64,000 nt of DNA from Erythrophleum ivorense (Eukaryota > Streptophyta > Magnoliopsida > Fabales > Fabaceae), in NCBI GenBank assembly GCA_026724425.1, contig JAIUCV010000004.1, positions 8,132,001 to 8,196,000 on the forward strand. Direction: 5' to 3'. The notes under the pieces are model-generated. The model had not been told where the DNA came from. It saw only the letters and a list, made by a program, of their open reading frames with translations, and made no database searches. The translations under genes were made by a program, and so were the position numbers. Positions 35,217 to 49,241 of this stretch are shown piece after piece. Position 1 is the stretch's first letter, and every line of letters begins with the position of its first letter.

Positions 35217-38196
35217 GATGGTATAAAATTTCGTGGTAATTGAATATCATTTGAGTCCTTTGTGATAGATTTTATTTTCGGACTAGTATGAACAGTGACA
35301 TAACCAAAACTAAAAAACTTTCTAATTTTGAAAATTTATCAAATATTTTGTAGACATATGAAAATTATGTTCTTTAACTTCTTAAAGAACTCTCAACAAG
35401 CTCTAATTGCATGCCAAATCTCAGATCAATAAAAGCTAATTTGAACAAAAAGTGATATAAGGTTCTATTATGGTCAATTTTGGTTCCATATGGGATACAA
35501 AAATATCCAAATGGCTTTTCTTAGGGTTTGACACCTCTTTAGCAAGTCTAAAAGCATAATTAGGACTTGTGTGGGCTACCCAAATGGTGCCAACTCTCAT
35601 ACATCTTATTTTGGCCATTTCACTCCCATTTTATACATACTTTCATAATGAAAACTTGCTAATACATAACCAAAATATGCATATTCATACATACAACTTT
35701 AACTCTCATTCACACATAACTTATTAACATAATTACATATGTTCAAGAGGTCATAGATCATATACAACTATAAATGACAATATTTGCCATCTTGATGGCC
35801 TTAAAGAAGCAAATTTCATACATTTCAATGTCATACTCTCATCTTTCAAGTGGTTAGCTTCCATCTCCTTACTCTTTTGGTCCATCTAGCATGTTAGAAT
35901 ATTGGAGAGGAAGGGATAAGATTCAAAGAATTCCAATAGCTCATCTCCCATTCAATCATACATAACATATGCAAAGCATGTTTAATAAATGCATATATGG
36001 TTATGTTGACATGTGCAAACATTCAAGAGATATTTTCATCATTTGAAAATGTCATACATAGCATACAAAAGCTTGCCAAGCAAGTGGATTGGCCTCACCC
36101 AATTTCTTGTGGATATTGGATTTGCTTCACCCATTCTTTAAGAGATTCTTGGACTCAACTATGCTCTTGGGAGCCCACTTTGCTTTTAGGAGACTCTTTA
36201 CTTTTTCTCAACCAATCTTAAGGGTTCTTGGCTCATCCTCACCATAGCTAAGGGTTCCTGGCCTCACCACATTCATGCAAACCCAATCACACATTGTAAC
36301 ATCATTTAGAGATATAATATGTCATCATGAAACTATGGCATATAAAATCATGCCAGCATATTTTTCATGACTTGAAAATACACATACACACATTCTAAGA
36401 CAAGCTAAGCACACATCCATGCATGAGAAAAAGGTGAAGAGAGCTACTTTGTACACAATTACGCACTTTTTCGCTTGGATCTTTTTGTTTTGCTTCGGCT
36501 ACACACGCACAAAAGTGTGGAAAAGATTTCTCTTGGCCTAGACACAATTTATGAAAGCCAATTAGATTCATGGACTCAATTCTAAAGCTATACAATTTGC
36601 TTAAATACTAGTTTAGTCTATAACTTCATTATGGTTTCATAATCGCACATAATGAAGTAACACCCCTCAAATGAATTCTAGGCTCCATTCTTTCCTTTCA
36701 AATATGATTCTTGACTCCTTTTAAGCCTCTTGGAGTCATCACACAATTAAAACCAAGAACTTAATTACATGTTGCTTCTTTAGGTCATAATATGGAACCT
36801 AAAGCACCAATTCATTTTCTATAGGTTCTAAATTTTTTCCAAGGCCTCCCCTCACTTTTATTCATCATATATGACTCAAGAATGGGTTTAGAAAAATTTA
36901 AAACTCTCCCTAGCTACATAAACCTCTTTAGGCTGAGGCTATAGATGAAATGGGGTTTCTTAGAATTTGCTTTGTTTTCTTAAGGGAGAATGCATGTGGG
37001 GAGCCTCTTAGGGATCTTGAGAGCTCATTTAAACTCTTATTTAGGCATAGGAATTATCATACAAATTCAGATTTTTGAAGGTGCACTTGAAACCCTAAGT
37101 TTTGCATCTTGAAATTCCATGGCCTTTTCTTGAATTTCTTTGCATATTCTTACTCTTCTCCCTTAAATTCATGGAATTCACCCTTGGTTCCCCTCAAAAT
37201 TCTAGCCCTCTAGCATCTACATACATGGGGCAAAATATGGAGAAGAATGGGGGAGGAGTAGCTACCATGAGATGTAAGATTTACCTTATTTTCTTAGTTT
37301 TTCTCACTTGAATCTTGTGCTCTTTAAGCTCCTCTCTTCAAATATGAATTTTTCCCTCAATTTATCCTTTAAAATAGATCCATATACTTCATTATAATCA
37401 TAGGAAATAAAGGAGAATGAAGGAGAAGAGGTTTGGAAGAGAAAGAGCATAAAAAACTACTAAATTTTCATACCTTAAACTTTTGATTTCTCCTCCTCTT
37501 TGCCTTCCTCTTGTGCAGCACTCTCCCTAGGGTTTTCCTCTAGTTTTAGGCAAAACTTGGTCATGCAACATGAAGGGAGAAGAAAGGTGCATCATATATA
37601 TAGGTGGGAGGAAGTTACATTTTTCAAAAATTTTCATTTTGTCCTTCATTCTTGGCATTTTCGTTTATACTTTGTTTTAGCTTCTTTTTGAGAACCATCT
37701 TTTGTATTATAAAATTTAGATTCTCAATTTAGTAAAATGCCTTTAAAATCACTCAAATCGGAGTTAAAACTTTCTCGAACAAATCCGTCAAAGTTTGGTT
37801 GCACCGACATTGAAAAACATTCTCCGGAGAGGCTTTAGGTATCCTGGGACTTTCCATGATTTTTAAGGCCTCTGAGAACCCCATAAAACTCAAAATTTTC
37901 ATTTAAAAATTCCTCCTGTATGAATTCCAAAATTTACTCAAATTTACGAAAATGCCATTACGTTTCGTAAGTTTTTCGTAAGAAATTATTTCTTCATTCT
38001 AGCTCCGTTTTTCTTTCCGTGTAAGCTTGGGATTCTCATTTTTAGGAGTCTAGAATGCTTCCCAAATTTTTTGAGAGCTTAACTACATTATTTTGGGAGA
38101 CTTCCTTTTGTATCTGGTAAGTTTCATTCGTTTATAGAGAAACTGTATGTTACGTTTCTCATGTTTTCTCTTATTTTCAAAGAACTGGATGTTATA
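35217..38196 (+). repeat. 5'-truncated copy of the 3.5-kb LTR family
   Basis: Similar along its length to the solo LTR at 49242-52772 and to 60574-63500. Shared words: ACACCTCTTTAGCAAGT near 35530, the CTTAAGGGTTCTTGGCTCATCC zone near 36220, and the end GGATGTTATA at 38196, a decayed GACGTTACA. The first part of the LTR is missing, where it joins block B. Short open frames inside it are not genes. Confidence 0.65.
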
Positions 38197-39468
38197 AGGA
38201 ATAAATCAAATATAAGGAAAACTATATAGGAAAAATTAGAACAGGAAAAATATTATATAAAATAACTAAAGAAGACAATTTAAATAAAAGTTCAATGTAT
38301 ATAAAAAATAAAAAATATATCAAGAGTTTCATCATCATCTACATTTTATATCTATGAGAACATCTTAATATCACAGATTCATAAATTTCCCCTTATTTAT
38401 CATATATTTTGAAATTGAAGATTTTCAAAAATTTTAAATTGGCTTCCTTATAGTAGCAAAATAAAAGTTATTTTAAATGATATATGAGGTAAGAAAAATT
38501 TAATCAAGATGCAAACAAAACGTGTTGCCACCTTACTATTTATATACTCACAAATATGAACCAATAATATAGGTTTCTCTTATTGACTTAAGGTACAATC
38601 TTAATTGATAGGATATCCTCAACAATGCTTAAAATCATATTGAACATAAATTTATTAACAATTATCCTATTAATACCCTATAATATTAATTTGACTAACT
38701 GCAACTTATAATAACTAAAGCCTCGAGTTTAATCTAAATTCCTTATCATCATTACTAACCTTAAATCTAGATTTTTCTTTAAAAAATTAATCTTCCATAA
38801 TTTAAATGAAGTTAGAAAATTACTTTATGGAGTAGAGAATTGAAGAATAGATATGTTAATTTCAAATTTGAAAGCCTAGAATAAAACATCCTAAATTCCA
38901 AACTTCATCAATGGCCAAATTGGAAAGAAGGAAAATCTAAAAGTTTCAACTAGCAAAGATACAAATAAAGTAATCATGACACTGTTCTCTCTTAGAGGTC
39001 GAAGATGTTATATTTTTGGATGAAAGAAGAATGCTAATTTGAGTTTATGTAGAGGGATGTTACACTTTGGTTGGAAGAAGAATGTTAATTAGACTTTGTA
39101 TTTAGTGGATACAAAATGTGATGTGCTCTCAAAAAAGAGAGAAAGAGGAAAACAAAAAAAGGAAACTATATTTTCTCTTATTTGGATCAGATATAAGAAA
39201 AATTATTTTTTGGTTCAAGTATCTAAATAAAGTCTTATTAATATTTGAGTTTAATAAGAATAATTTATCTAGAGATTTTGAGATATAAAAAAGTTATTAT
39301 TAGATATGATACAGATATCCAAGTAGTTGTATGAGATAATTTTTAAGTTTTAAAATTTAATTCAAATTAATTAGTTAATATTTTTATCCTCAAATAATTT
39401 ATTTAGTATTAATAAATTATTTTTAATTTCATATTATTATTATTATCATTTTTTTGGATTATTACAGT
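38197..39468. other. Gene-free AT-rich stretch
   Basis: No family or repeat is recognised. A pair of related sentences (GTTATATTTTTGGATGAAAGAAGAATGCTAATTTGAG and its variant 60 bp later, near 39007-39100) is a short imperfect duplication. Confidence 0.5.
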
Positions 39469-40612
39469 ATTATTTGTGAACTTCCATTAATTGTTTATGT
39501 TTTATTTAAAATGACTAGTTATATATGATTCCCTTGGACAAAAATGAAGGCCCAATTTTATTGTCAATCACTTGTATAGTGGTTAGGTATTATAATATAA
39601 GCCTTTGGTTATGAGAGGTCCTTTAGAGTTTGTCACATATTGGCTCGCTCGCCTCCCCACTTCCTCTATTTACTGAGAGAGCACGTTCCTTAGTTGTCCC
39701 ATTAAGCAGCCTATTATGAGATGGAATATATATATATATATATATATAATTCTTTATATTTTTTTGGTTATATTCTCTAATTAAATCATATATAATTTTT
39801 TTAATAATAATATAAGTGTATGATTTTTACAAATAAATATATAATTTTTATTCATATTTTAATTATAAATTTTGATAATATGAAAAAAAAAGACCCTAGG
39901 GGAAAGTGTTCACATGGGCATTGGGGTAATTAAATTCTATGCGGAGCTAGCCATGCATCTAGTCTCATTATTTTGTGCTCTAAATACAGATTATATGAAT
40001 TGAATATTATGGCTTCGTGTAGTTGATTTATCTCCATATTTCACTTTCTTTTAAAACCTCTGTCGTCACTAAAAAAATAAATAAATCATGGTACTTATCC
40101 ATGAAATGATGTTAGAAGCATCAAAGATAACATTAAAGTCCTTTTGGGCCCACCTATTCCACTTCTGAAGACTTTAGACCAAGTCCAATTCCAACGCAAA
40201 ACAAACAAAAAAGGAAAAGACACTCCCATATACTACTCTGTAATATTTTATTGGCAAGGGTTTTGTTACAAAATATTATATTTTGAATTTCTCTAAGTTC
40301 TTGCACGGAAAAGACTAGTTAGTACTTGTGAAGACTTGGACCAATTCCAATTAAAAAACATGTGAAACTAACAGCTTAAAAAACTATATTGTAAGTTTTT
40401 ACATTTCAACGATGTTTCTTTTCAATATGTAATTATAGACTAGTCATTTTAGGCCCACCTATTCTACTTATGAAGACAGACCAATTCCAATTCCAATTCC
40501 AACATTTACCCAGCCCAAAAAACACGACATTTACCAACCTTTGTAAATAATAATAATAATAACAACAACATTCACTAACAACCCAACTCCTCCCCCTCTC
40601 CTCGCAAAAAGA
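39469..40612 (+). repeat. Block D: shortest degenerate relative of the HMA block
   Basis: Begins ATTATTTGTGAACTTCCATTAATTG as block C does, and includes GAGAGCACGTTCC and the zone around 40110-40190 shared with 26560-26620. It also holds a relic of the HMA 3' UTR (40207-40300: TACTACTCTGTAATATTTTATTGG, TTTTGTTACAAAATATTATATTTTG) and ends with the CTATTCTACTTATGAAGAC and ACTAACAACCCAACTCC words. No coding exon remains. Confidence 0.65.
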
Positions 40613-41189
40613 AACAAGAACAAATACTTCTTATAAAACTTTATTTAAACACAAATTTTTTTAAAAAAATTTGCTAAACTCAAACTATTCCTTTTTTAAA
40701 TACTTCTTATAACATATTTCAAAATAAATAAAAATTCATGACAATTTCAATCATCGTTAACTTCTTGTGTATAATTTTTTTTTTAGTGTGGTTTTCAGTA
40801 GACCTTAACAATCACCGCTAAAGTACTATTTGTTGTTTTAACAACCATCAAGACAAAGACCACTAATTAATCTAGATTCCTTAGTATAGAAGAGGGTTTA
40901 GTTTTAACCATCAATATTTCTTTGTCTGATAATGACAAAGTGGGCTACCCCCTGATTATGATATGCTACATTTTTTTAAATATAGATTATGACATCGTTG
41001 TCAGTTTCAGTCCCCCTCCCCCCTAAAAAAAAAGGATTGTTGGTGGAACCAATGTTATATGCCATCTCAAAAGGAGTACAATCAATTAATTTTGTTAAAT
41101 AATAAAATAAGCAATTTTGTAAAAATAAAGAAATACAAGTATTCAAAAGACCAATTATGTTACACTTAAAAAAATTTGGTGTCTAAGGA
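40613..41189. other. Gene-free stretch
   Basis: Nothing coding is supported. A segment near 40790-40865 with TTTAGTGTGGTTTTCAGTAGACC and GACAAAGACCACTAATTAA could be the debris of a small DNA transposon (weak inference). Confidence 0.4.
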
Positions 41190-42150
41190 AAACTCTCATC
41201 TCTCCCCTACGACCAAAGAGGAAATAGATGCGTTTGCTTATAGCAAGAAGAAAGTAAGGAAGGATGAATTATCATTCTTTACAAAATGCTCTCTATAGCC
41301 AAGAGTAGAAGATTGGATAAAGGTTGCGAATGAGGAGGAGGCAAAGGATACATGTTCTAGGCTGTATAAAGATTCCCTAATTCAAGATCAAGATATGAGG
41401 CAAAGCTCTTTTTATCCCTTAATAAGGATAGTGGGTCAAAGGATGAACCCATTGATAAGAAAATACTGACTTAAAACTCACTTTCCCCACAAGGGATGCA
41501 TATGGAGGACATGGATAGCTTATGCCTTAATTTTGTGTTGTCTAAGGAATAGAAAGATCATATGGTGAAGCCTTTTAGGAGAACTCTGATAGTTAAACTC
41601 CTGCATAGGAAAATTAGTTTTAATTTCCTAAATAAGAAAGTTAGGCAAATATAGGATGGCTAGAGATGGTAGATATGGAGAATTATTTTTTTCTTGTTAG
41701 AATTTCATAGGATTGTTAATTATGAAGAAGCACTCATAGGAGGGCCTTGGATTATTTTAGATCACTATTCTTCTGTCTCTTGCTGGAAGCCAAATTTTGA
41801 TCCTAAAATAGCAAAGATTAAACATATTGCAGTGTGGGTTAGACTTCAATAGTTACCCTTAGAGTATTATGATGATAATTTTTTATTCAATATAGGTAAT
41901 GTCATTGGCAAAATCACTAAGGTTGATAATCACACTACCATGAAATCAAAGGGAAAGTATGCCTAAATCTATGTAGAATTGGATTTGTCTAAACCTTTGC
42001 TTCCTCAGTATAGTATTCATGTTGTTAAAAAACCAATACAATATGAAAGTGTTCACTTGCTTTCTTTTAATTGTGGGAGTTATGGTTATGTTAAGGAGAC
42101 TTATCTAAAGCTTAAGACCTAGGAAGTAGGCAGTTGCACAAGTGCAGCAA
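41190..42150 (+). pseudogene. LINE (L1-type) ORF1 relic
   Basis: Translation across frames gives the DUF4283-type domain of plant L1 ORF1: LLHRKISFNFLNKKV near 41600, GPWIILDHYSSVSCWKPNFD near 41740, PLEYYDDNFLFNIGNVIGK near 41855, and TMKSKGKYA with VELDLSKPLLPQ near 41940-42000. A decayed zinc knuckle (FNCGSYGYV) lies near 42070. Stops and frame changes inactivate it. These proteins bind LINE RNA. The sequence to 42440 could be its C-terminus but was not recognised. Confidence 0.85.
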
Positions 42151-42544
42151 TGATGAGCGAAGAACTTCCTAATGCCCCTCTTGTGAACACAAGTCTTGGG
42201 ATATACTCTTTTATGAAAAGAGAGGAATATGTGCCTTTGTTGTTAGCACAAAAGAAGGCAAAAGAAACAAACTAATAGCTTATATAAGGGTATGTGAGGA
42301 ATCCAACATGAGCTACCTCATGCAGAACCCACTTTATAGTAGCCTTAGTCCTGAGTATATGTGGGAGTCTCTTAGCATGCAAGAGTATGTTGACATATGT
42401 CTAAATTAAGAACTTTTGAATATGGAGGGCAGAAGGAGGCCATCTGATAATGATTGAAGAGATGGACTAGCCTTGAACATAGAAGAAGATGTTGTTAGGT
42501 AGAGAACGATTAAGAACACAAAGGTCCAAGAGCCTCCCATGGAG

Positions 42545-45500
42545 GTCGAGATGTTGAATTAACTTTTGTGATATTCCCTTTTGACTCGAGGGCGAGTCCT
42601 TTAAAATATGGTGAAAGGTCTATAACATTAAAGATGGTAGAAACTCTGTAGGCTTTTAGCAGCTCTACTTTATAGGTTTTGTTGTTGATCTTCTACACAA
42701 CCTTGAATGGACCATCAACTTTGAGTGACAACTTGGCATTTGGTTGATTTGGGAACCGTTCTTTTCATAAATGTATCCAAACCAAGTCTTATTCTTTGAA
42801 AGTTTGCTATCTGGAATGCTTGTCATGTTGAACCTTGTATCTTAGGTTTTGCTTATGGATCCATTCTAGGACTTGTTCATGCAACTTCTTAATTTCCTTT
42901 ACCCTTTGGTTCGCATCGACACTATATTATTGCTTGTTAGATGAAGGGGTCAAATCTAATGGGCTAAGTGAATGGACACTTCCTAATAGCTTGATTGTTT
43001 GAGTTATTATAGGAAAACTTGACTTGGGTAAGGATGAGGTCCCATTATTTTAAATTCTTTTCGACAAAGCTTCAGAGGAGCTTTCCCAAAATCTTGTTAA
43101 CTACTTTAGTTTGTCCGTCTGTCTGGAGATGGCTAGCACTACTAAATTAAAGCTTAGTTCCCATCTTCCATAAGGTTCTCCAAAAGTGGCTTAGGAACTT
43201 AACATCACAATCAAAGGTGATAGTTTTTACGATGTCATGGAGATGAATAATCTTTTTGAAGTATAAATCTGCAACTTGAATAGCATCATTTGTTTTTTGG
43301 CATGGGACAAAATAGGCCATTTTTTAGAATCTATCCACAACCACCATTATGGAGTCTTTTTGTCTATGTGTCCATGATAATCCAAGGATAAAATTCACAC
43401 TCTCATCTTCCCATGACATTTCTGGATCAGAAAGAGGCATGCACAATCTAGTATTTTGACTTTTGATCTTAGCCAAATGACAAGTCCTTCATCTTTAGAT
43501 ATACCTGTTTACATCCCATTTAAGCTTCGGCCAATAAAAATTTTCTTTAACTAAGGTCACAGTTTTTTCTTCGCCAAAGTGGTTTGCGAGTCTACCATCA
43601 TAGGCCTCCCATATGATTGCTTCTCGTAACGAGCATTAAGGAATGCATAGGGCTTTTCCATGGAATAAAAAACCTTCATGTCTATGGTATTGCTGGAAAG
43701 GTTAAGCTATTATGGCTCTCCATGCTTCATGGAAATCAGGATCATCTTAGTAAAGCTCTTTGATAATTTCAAAGCCAAAAACTTTGGCTTAAATAGTATA
43801 CAGCAAGGCATGACATCTATTAAGTGTATCAGCTACTGGGTTTAAGAACCTCACCTTGTGCTTAAGCAGAAATGGACAAGATTGCAAAGTCTCACTCCAT
43901 GTGGCATGTATACAAATTGATCTTTTATTGAGAATTCATATACTTGAGGGCCTTATGGTCATAGTAGAAGATGAACTCCTTATTTAGCAAATAATGGTTT
44001 AAGTGTTGCAAAGCTCAAACAATGGTATAGAATTCTTTGTTGTAGGTAGAGTATTAGAGCTTGCCCTCGTTGAGTTTTTCATTGAAAAAAGTAATTATAT
44101 GTCCTTTTGACTCAAAATAGCATCAATTCCAGTGTTAGAGGCACCATAGTTGACTTTGAACACTTGATCAAAGTTCGAAATTGCTAACATAGGTGCTTTT
44201 GTTAAGAATTTCTTCAGCTCCTTAAAACTTTTTTGGACTTGCTTTGTCCATTGGAATTTATCTCCTTTGATGCAGTCCGTAAGTGGCATAGCAATAGAGC
44301 TAAAGTTTTGAATGAACCTCCTATAGAAGGAAGCTAATCCATGGAAGCTTCTAACAACATGGACAAATTTTAGAGTTGGCCAATTGTTGATGGCTTCAAT
44401 CTTGCTTAGGTCAACTCGAATACCTTCAGAGGTGATAATATGCCTTGGAAAATGATTTTGTAGGTTAGAAAAGAGCATTTTTTCATATTGGCATAAAGTT
44501 TTGATTATGAAGAGTCTACAATACTTGCCATAGGTGTTCTAAGTGCTCCTCTCAGTTCTTCCTATAAATAAGAATGTCATTAAAGTAAACAACTACGAAT
44601 TTATCAATGAAAAGTTGAAATACTTGATTCATTAAGTGCATAAACATGCTAGGGGCATCTGACAACCCAGAAGGCATCACCACCCATTATAGGCTATCTC
44701 TTGTCTTAAACACGATCTTCCATTCATCTTTAGGCTAAATCTTGATTTGATGGTATCTGCTACCAAGGTCAATCTTGGAAAAGGTAGTGGCACCATGTAA
44801 CTAATCTAGTATGTCATCGAGCTGGGGAATCAAGAATTGATACTTGATAGTGATTTTTTTGACTGCTAAGCTATCAATACACATTTTCTAACTACCATCT
44901 TTCTTAGGTACCAAAAGTGTGGCCACAACATAGGGGCTGACACTTTCTCAGATCATACATTTCTTTAATAACTTTTCAACTTGTCATTGAATTTCAACAT
45001 GTTCTTATGGACTTATCCTGTAAGCAGGCTTATTAAGAATTGCTGCTCCCAGGATGAAGTTGATTGCGTTTTGGATGTCTTGCATGGGTAGCAATCTTGG
45101 TGGCATCCCATCTGGTAATACATCTATAAACTCAGCTAATAGCTATTTAACCTTTTATAAAATAGTAGATCCATTGTTTGCCTCGATCAACAGAATAAAA
45201 CTTAAGGCTTGGGCTTTTGATTTTGTCACCTTGAATTGCTCCTTGTCACTCAAGGTCACTAATGGCTTGGGTTCCTTCTAGCCTTGCTTGTACTCACTAG
45301 GCAACAATAGTACTAGCTTAATCTTTACACCATCTTTTACAAATGAGTAAGTGTTGGCATGTCCGTCGTATAGAGCACAAAGGTCATATTACCAGGGTCT
45401 TCCAAGTAGAAGATGGCAAGCATCCATGGAAGCAACATCACATCGAACTTTATTTTGATACTTCTTGCTAATTGAAAAAGCAACAAGGTAATATTTGGAA

Positions 45501-46700
45501 ACTTTTACCTCACTTCCCTTATTAAGCCATTGAAGCTTGTAAGGGTATGGATGGTTGAGTCTACAGCTTCATTTTCTCCACCATGTGGTTGGATACTACA
45601 TTTTCATATTTTTTATTATCAATGATTACATCACAAACTTTACCTTGAATAGTGCAACGGGTATAGAAGATATTGTGCCTTGACTAAGGTTTTTCTTTTG
45701 CTTGTGTAGTGTGTAGGTTTTGTCTAATCACTAGTGATTCACCATGATCTACAGAAATGAATTCTTTATCATATACTAGCTTTTTTTGTCAAATACTTGC
45801 TCTTTTTCTTCTTCTTCTTTTTCTTCCTCAGATACTTCATAAGTGTCCCCATCAATATTGGTGACAACTTTGCGGTTTGGACAGTCTGAGGCAATATGGC
45901 CTAACCTTTGGCATTTGAAGCATTTTGGTGCTTTAAAATAGGTCTCTTTGGCAACTTTAGGTAGATGATTGCTTAAAAAGCTGGCTTACTAGACTTGAGT
46001 CCTATGGGCATTGAAAGGATTCTTGGTAGAGGAAAAAGGTTGATATGAGTACTTTTTGGTTGATTACTTCTCAATACGAATGGTTAGATGGATGACATCG
46101 TCTGGAGTCCAGTATTGTTGAAATTGGACAGGATGGGCAATATCAATGTTCAACCCTTTAAGATAGCGAGCTATTGTTTGCTCCCCCTTTTCTTGGATGT
46201 CACACTTCATCATGAGTTTTTCAAATTTCTTGGTATATTTTTCTATGGGCAGGGACTTTTGGAGAAGATTCTACAGTTGAATAAAACTATCTTGATAATA
46301 GTGTTTTGGTAAGAACCTGCATGTGAGCTTGCGATGAATTTTCTTTCATGTATGAATCTTGCATTTTCCTTCTTGCTTATGCTTTCGCTTAAGATTCTCC
46401 CACCATATAGAGGCATGCTTCTTGAGCTTAATGGCAACAACCTTGACTTTTTGCTTCTCTGTCACGTCCTTATATTCAAACACTCATTCAACCATTTAGA
46501 GCCAATCGACAAACTCATCCAGTTGAAGTTTCTCTTTAAAGTCTGGAATCTCCACTTTGATATCACTATTTCATAATGTTAGTCTCCGAGGACGGTGATT
46601 ACCAGCTATTAAAGAACTGCTACTATTAGAATCATCTTTTCTTGCTTCCTTTCATTCCTTTAATTGAGCTCTTTGGATATTTATGGGCTTCTGTAGCAAT
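42545..46700 (-). pseudogene. Ty3/gypsy gag-pol relic
   Basis: Gypsy order on the minus strand. Gag (46650-46060): KVEIPDFKEKLQLDEFVDWL, then ASIWWENLKRKHKQEGK and EQTIARYLKGLN. Zinc knuckle (45922-45881): CFKCQRLGHIASDC. Protease end near 45400: CHLLLGRPW. Reverse transcriptase (about 45060-44480): YHQIKI, and VYFNDILIY at 44590-44561, where the usual DD is ND. RNase H (44478-44095): VRSFHGLASFYRRFI. Integrase core (43450-43030): IMVVVDRF, then TDGQTKVVNK, whose catalytic Glu reads Lys. C-terminal part (42770-42545): DGPFKVV and FNVIDLSPYFKGL. Many stops and frame changes. No flanking LTRs were recognised. Confidence 0.92.
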
Positions 46701-46832
46701 TGAATTCAGTGTCTCAACTCTTCTATCTCAACGTCATGCATATGTCTTCATCTGAGAGGCATACTGTAGGCTAGTGAAGGTTAGATATATGGAATGGGTT
46801 GGTTTTATTGTTGGGAAAGCTTAAGGGTGAAA

Positions 46833-47057
46833 TTAGAAATTAAGTTCAAAGCCTAGGGTTAAAGTGGAATTTTAAGAAATTTAGGATATAGGTGCAATAT
46901 CGAGAAATATAAGGGTTAGTATGTAATTTTAGAAAAATTTAAAAGCTAGTATGTAATTTTGAAAAGTTTAAGGGCTGATGTGTAATTTTTAAAAAGTTTA
47001 AGGGCTAGTATGCAATTTTAAAAAGTTATGGGGTTGGTCTGTAATTTTTGAAAGTTG
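46833..47057 (-). repeat. About 30-bp tandem repeat next to the gypsy gag
   Basis: Five clear units (starts near 46911, 46941, 46970, 47000, 47030) of the form AAGGGCTAGTATGTAATTTTNAAAAGTTT, with more diverged units back to 46833. It lies just before gag on the minus strand, so in the 5' leader or former LTR of the gypsy element. Confidence 0.85.
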
Positions 47058-49241
47058 AGAATATGGTTGACTGGACAGATGATGTGACAAACCTAGATAT
47101 GTGATAGCTATTACTAGTTAATGTGGCGCTAACTTGACATCTCAACGATGGCGTAGTAGATAACGTTGAAATGGCTGTATAACACAGTATGCTAGATGGC
47201 TAACGTGCTGCTAACTGGACACCTCAGTGTTGACGTGGTAGTCTTCAACCTCTAGATAGCTCATGACGCAAGTGGCTAGCACGTGGTTTTCTGGTGGCGG
47301 TGCATGCGACAGTCTCTGATAGTTGAATAAGATTTATAATATAGGATGCAACCTTGATTATTTTCCTTGGAAATGGATTTCAATATTTAGTTGAGCTTTT
47401 TGAGTGTAAGAGAATCTAAAAAAACTACCTAATTTAAAGGGGTTTTGATTTAATTAAACTAACTAAATTAAATTGAATTAAAATTCTTAACTACTAGCTA
47501 AATTGCATGAATTTACAAGCAAGTGATAGACATATAACTAGCTTTGGATTTATCCCTTAATATCCACTATCCTTATCCTAATTCAATTATCAATAGTTCT
47601 TATCTAAGAGTTTCTACATATGTTCATGGCAATTTATCTTGATTTACCATACAAGATTCAAGACATTAATAATTTAATGTTAAATTGAGACCTCAATTTC
47701 ATATTGAATCATTAATTCTTTTCATTAGGATTATTGAACACTTAAATTGAATGATTAATCAATCAAATTAGCCTCTAAATTCTCACCTTATGATATTCAA
47801 TTAACCAATTAAACTCTAAGGAGACTTCAAATCAAACAATCAAGCACACAATTTCTAACATGTATTTCATCAAACACTTTGACTGCATACATAGAAAATT
47901 GAAGGTCATTGAAAAATCCAGCACTTAAATTGATCCATTAATCATTCAAATACTCTCTTAATTGATATCTAACTAGTCACCAATTATAAACAACCCCAAT
48001 CCTAATTCATTACAAGCTTAACCAAGCAAATATATGAATAAAAAGTAATGTAAAAAGATAGGAAAAATAGAATAAAAAATCTTAGCCTAAAATCCCTTGC
48101 TAATCTTCATAGATTCAAGTTTCAATCCAAGGTCTTCATCCTAGCTAGCTACAAGATTCAATTAAGCTCTCATTGGAGGAGAATAATGGAAGAGAAAATG
48201 GAGAAAGTGAGCCATGGATGAATGGAGAATGAATGAATGATTTTTGGACCTCCCAATCCCCTCTATCTAAGCCTCCTTCTATCACTCTCATGTGCTCTTC
48301 ATTCCTTTTTTAAAGATCACATGTTTCCCATGCTTCTTCCTCACACAAACCCAAGGCACATTCACGTGTTTCTTTTTTCCAAAATTGAGAATTAATGGCC
48401 CCCTCGTGAGGTGTGAGTGTGCAGATCAGAATCATGGAACCTTTAAAACATGTGAATCCCATGCATTAATATGAGTCATCCATGTATATGAATGAGTTGT
48501 CCCTGTGTGAATAAGCTGTGCATGTATTTGTAAGCTGGAGAAATGCCAACCATGTGAGAGAAACCCATGCATGCTATTGTGAGTGAGGGAACGACATCCA
48601 CATGTGTGCATATATAATGAAATCAGGTGCTTCATTGATCTGTGCTAAATAAGCTCTTAAACTCATGCCTTGACATGTGTATTTCATGAATGAGTGTGTC
48701 TTGATCTCATGAGAATGAAGCTCATGCCCCATGTGTGCTATATGTGTGAGGAAGAGCTAGATATATGCTTCTTGTGCATGAATGATTGACATGAGGTGCT
48801 GTGTGAGAATGGAAGGTAGCCGTGGATTTATACAGTGAGCTGTGTTTATGTGATTACATGTATGAGCTATTGCCTTTTCCCCCTTCTCTTCATCATGTGT
48901 TCTTCCCATCTCCTAAAATCACATTTAGCTCCTCTCTTTTATTTTTCATGTGTTCTCCCGTTCCTTGAGTGTGTGCTTCCCTTATGAGCCCATATGTCTC
49001 CTCTCTCTTCTCTTCACTAAAACCATGGCTTTCATCCTTTTCTAGCTCATGCTTACATGTTTGTGTCTTATGCTTGTGTGTGATAAAAGAGTATGCTAGC
49101 TTCTTCCACGTTCTATTAGCTACATGAGATGAGAGCCTTCCCTAAGAGAATATATGAACATGTGTGACGTGAATGAAAGACACCAGCAGCTGCTAGAATA
49201 TCAATTAAGTCTGAACCTCAGCTATGCCCTTTCACATGATT
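47058..49241. other. Gene-free, probably retroelement debris
   Basis: No gene is supported. From 47430 to 48050 the text (AACTAAATTAAATTGAATTAAAATTC and following) resembles non-coding parts of plant gypsy elements. The stretch 48270-49180 is rich in CATGTGTG/TGTGTGAATG words. Short open frames here show no domain. Confidence 0.45.

Noticed and set aside
35436..35618. Frame of 60 residues also resembled by 63311-63526
   Set aside because: The similarity is between two copies of the same LTR; stops and length differ and no protein family is seen.
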